Positions 62,977-64,000 of a stretch of 64,000 nt of DNA are shown here, piece by piece. Origin of the DNA: an uncultured Solirubrobacterales bacterium. GTDB taxonomy: Bacteria > Actinomycetota > Thermoleophilia > Solirubrobacterales > JACPNS01. The notes below the pieces were generated by a model, which made no database searches, was not told the origin of the DNA, and worked only from the letters and a program-made list of their open reading frames with translations. The DNA is taken from assembly GCA_937128795.1 (NCBI GenBank), contig CAKZMQ010000007.1, positions 62,001-126,000 of the forward strand, in the 5' to 3' direction. Within the stretch, counting starts at the first letter, position 1, and each line of letters begins with the position of its first letter. A program made the translations under genes and the position numbers.

Positions 62977-63894
62977 ATGGTTGCCGCGCAACTACAGCCA
63001 GCGGTGATCGCGATTTTCGGCCCGACCGGGATCGGCAAGACTGAGATTGCGATTCGGGTTGCCGAGATGTTGCGCGCAGCCGGCGAAGATCCGGTGGCCG
63101 TTTCCGTCGATTCGATGCAGGTCTATCGCGAACTGCCGATACTCACGGGAGTCGCCGACGCCGAGCAACGATCTCGGCTTGAGCATCGCTTGATCGGTCA
63201 TGTTTCCGTCGCAGACAACTATGACGTGGCCACGCATGCGAGGCTGGCTCATGCTGAAATAGACGGGCTCCTCAACGCGGGACGAAGACCAATCGTCGTC
63301 GGCGGGACCGGCCTGTATTTGCGCGCCTCGTTGACTGAACTCGATCTGCTTCCCGCGCCGAACCCCGAAACGCGTGAACGGCTTTCGATCGAGCTTCAAC
63401 AGGATGGCCAAGAAACGCTCTACGCCCGCCTCGAAGCGATGGCTCCGGACATAGCGTCCACTATCGACGCGAACGACCCGCGCCGGACGATACGTGCGCT
63501 TGAGGCGCTCGAGCAGGGCGTTTCGGCGACCGACCGCAGCGAGAACAAACTCTGGACGGAGGACACACGTGTTCCCACGAAGCTGTTCGCACTTGTGATG
63601 GATCGCGACGAGCTGTACTCGCGTGTAGAAACTCGAGTCGATCTAATGGTCGCTGCGGGTGCCGAGCAAGAGGTCCGAGGCGCCGAATCACTCGCGGGCA
63701 AGACGGCGCGTCAGGCGCTTGGCTTCGAGGAATTGCTTGCCGGAGATGTGGAGCGCATGAAAACGAACACTCGGCGCTATGCAAAACGCCAGCTGACGTG
63801 GCTGCGAAAACTCGCGGGAGCGACGGAAATCGACGTCACAGGGCGCTCCGGTGACGACGTCGCTGCCGAAATCGTCGCAGCGGTCACCGATTAG
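62977..63894 (+). CDS. miaA: tRNA dimethylallyltransferase
   Basis: Transfers dimethylallyl to A37 of tRNA, preparing it for MiaB. 305 residues from the ATG giving MVAAQLQP; a TTG eight codons earlier overlaps the miaB stop (TTGA) and is an alternative that would couple translation. P-loop FGPTGIGKTE, the DSMQVYRELPI motif, GGTGLYLRA, and the C-terminal TRRYAKRQLTWLRK are conserved. miaB-miaA-dapF is a common actinobacterial order. Confidence 0.94.
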   Translation: MVAAQLQPAVIAIFGPTGIGKTEIAIRVAEMLRAAGEDPVAVSVDSMQVYRELPILTGVADAEQRSRLEHRLIGHVSVADNYDVATHARLAHAEIDGLLNAGRRPIVVGGTGLYLRASLTELDLLPAPNPETRERLSIELQQDGQETLYARLEAMAPDIASTIDANDPRRTIRALEALEQGVSATDRSENKLWTEDTRVPTKLFALVMDRDELYSRVETRVDLMVAAGAEQEVRGAESLAGKTARQALGFEELLAGDVERMKTNTRRYAKRQLTWLRKLAGATEIDVTGRSGDDVAAEIVAAVTD

Positions 63895-63906
63895 ACTGCC
63901 GCGCCG

Positions 63907-64000
63907 ATGAACTTTCAGAAGTGGCAGGCACTCGGCAACGACTACATCATCATCGAACGCAGTGATCTGCCGTTCGAGCTGACTCCTGAACGCGTCGCGC
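63907..64000 (+). CDS. dapF: Diaminopimelate epimerase, truncated by window edge
   Basis: The first 31 residues fit DapF: FQKWQALGNDYIIIERSD parallels the conserved opening F-x-K-x-x-G-x-GNDF. The enzyme converts LL- to meso-diaminopimelate for peptidoglycan and lysine. A TAGACT box ends 9 nt before the ATG with no Shine-Dalgarno sequence. It completes a set with dapB and dapA in the same window. The catalytic cysteines lie outside the window. Confidence 0.88.
   Translation, partial: MNFQKWQALGNDYIIIERSDLPFELTPERVA

Overview
This window is a chromosomal segment of an actinobacterium, most likely from the class Thermoleophilia (Solirubrobacterales-like). That placement is inferred from the mIHF–gmk–rpoZ–coaBC and rimP–nusA–infB–rbfA gene orders, an actinobacterial CysO-like sulfur carrier, a SigB/SigF partner-switching locus, a Bacillus/actinobacterial-type SOS box at recA, and many starts that look leaderless. 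It is not proven from this window alone. Genes are dense on both strands, with no phage, IS element or CRISPR array.

Layout. 1-4.3 kb (minus strand): RmlC-like sugar epimerase, HIT hydrolase, phosphomannomutase, metallo-beta-lactamase-fold hydrolase and a truncated diacylglycerol-kinase-family lipid kinase. 4.6-10 kb: a membrane protein with two GGDEF domains, an MFS exporter, a CorA-type channel and a phosphoribosyltransferase. 10.2-13.8 kb: a SAM-I riboswitch with terminator, then a threonine-synthase-family PLP enzyme, a CysO/ThiS-like sulfur carrier ending in Gly-Gly-Cys, and a sugar nucleotidyltransferase plus dehydratase. 14-18.8 kb: STAS antagonist, SpoIIE-type phosphatase, degenerate anti-sigma-like protein, RsbW kinase and sigma factor. 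19-22 kb: zinc-ribbon protein, secreted excalibur/SNase nuclease, tRNA-Arg(CCG) and an HD-GYP phosphodiesterase.

22-43.4 kb is a housekeeping stretch on the plus strand: rnz; a pyrimidine operon (pyrR-pyrB-pyrC-carA-carB-pyrK-pyrD) led by a PyrR-binding loop touching the ribosome-binding site; mIHF-gmk-rpoZ-coaBC; rimP-nusA-infB-rbfA-nrnA-truB-ribF-rpsO. 43.5-48.5 kb carries a peroxiredoxin, pnp, an M16 peptidase and dapB. A minus-strand block (TetR, cupredoxin, DUF1501, DUF1800) follows. 52.7-64 kb holds dapA, rnj, ftsK, a RodZ-like protein, cinA, recA, a DUF2269 membrane protein, miaB, miaA and the start of dapF.

Three points deserve attention. First, the SAM-riboswitch operon pairs a PLP fold-II enzyme with a sulfur carrier whose encoded C-terminus resembles a CysO-Cys conjugate. 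This suggests protein-thiocarboxylate-dependent homocysteine (or thiosugar) synthesis. Second, two long hairpins near recA have unrelated arms but share a 17-nt loop core, so they may belong to an unrecognised repeat family. Third, DUF1800, Tat-exported DUF1501 and a cupredoxin form a compact operon that may act as an extracytoplasmic redox unit.
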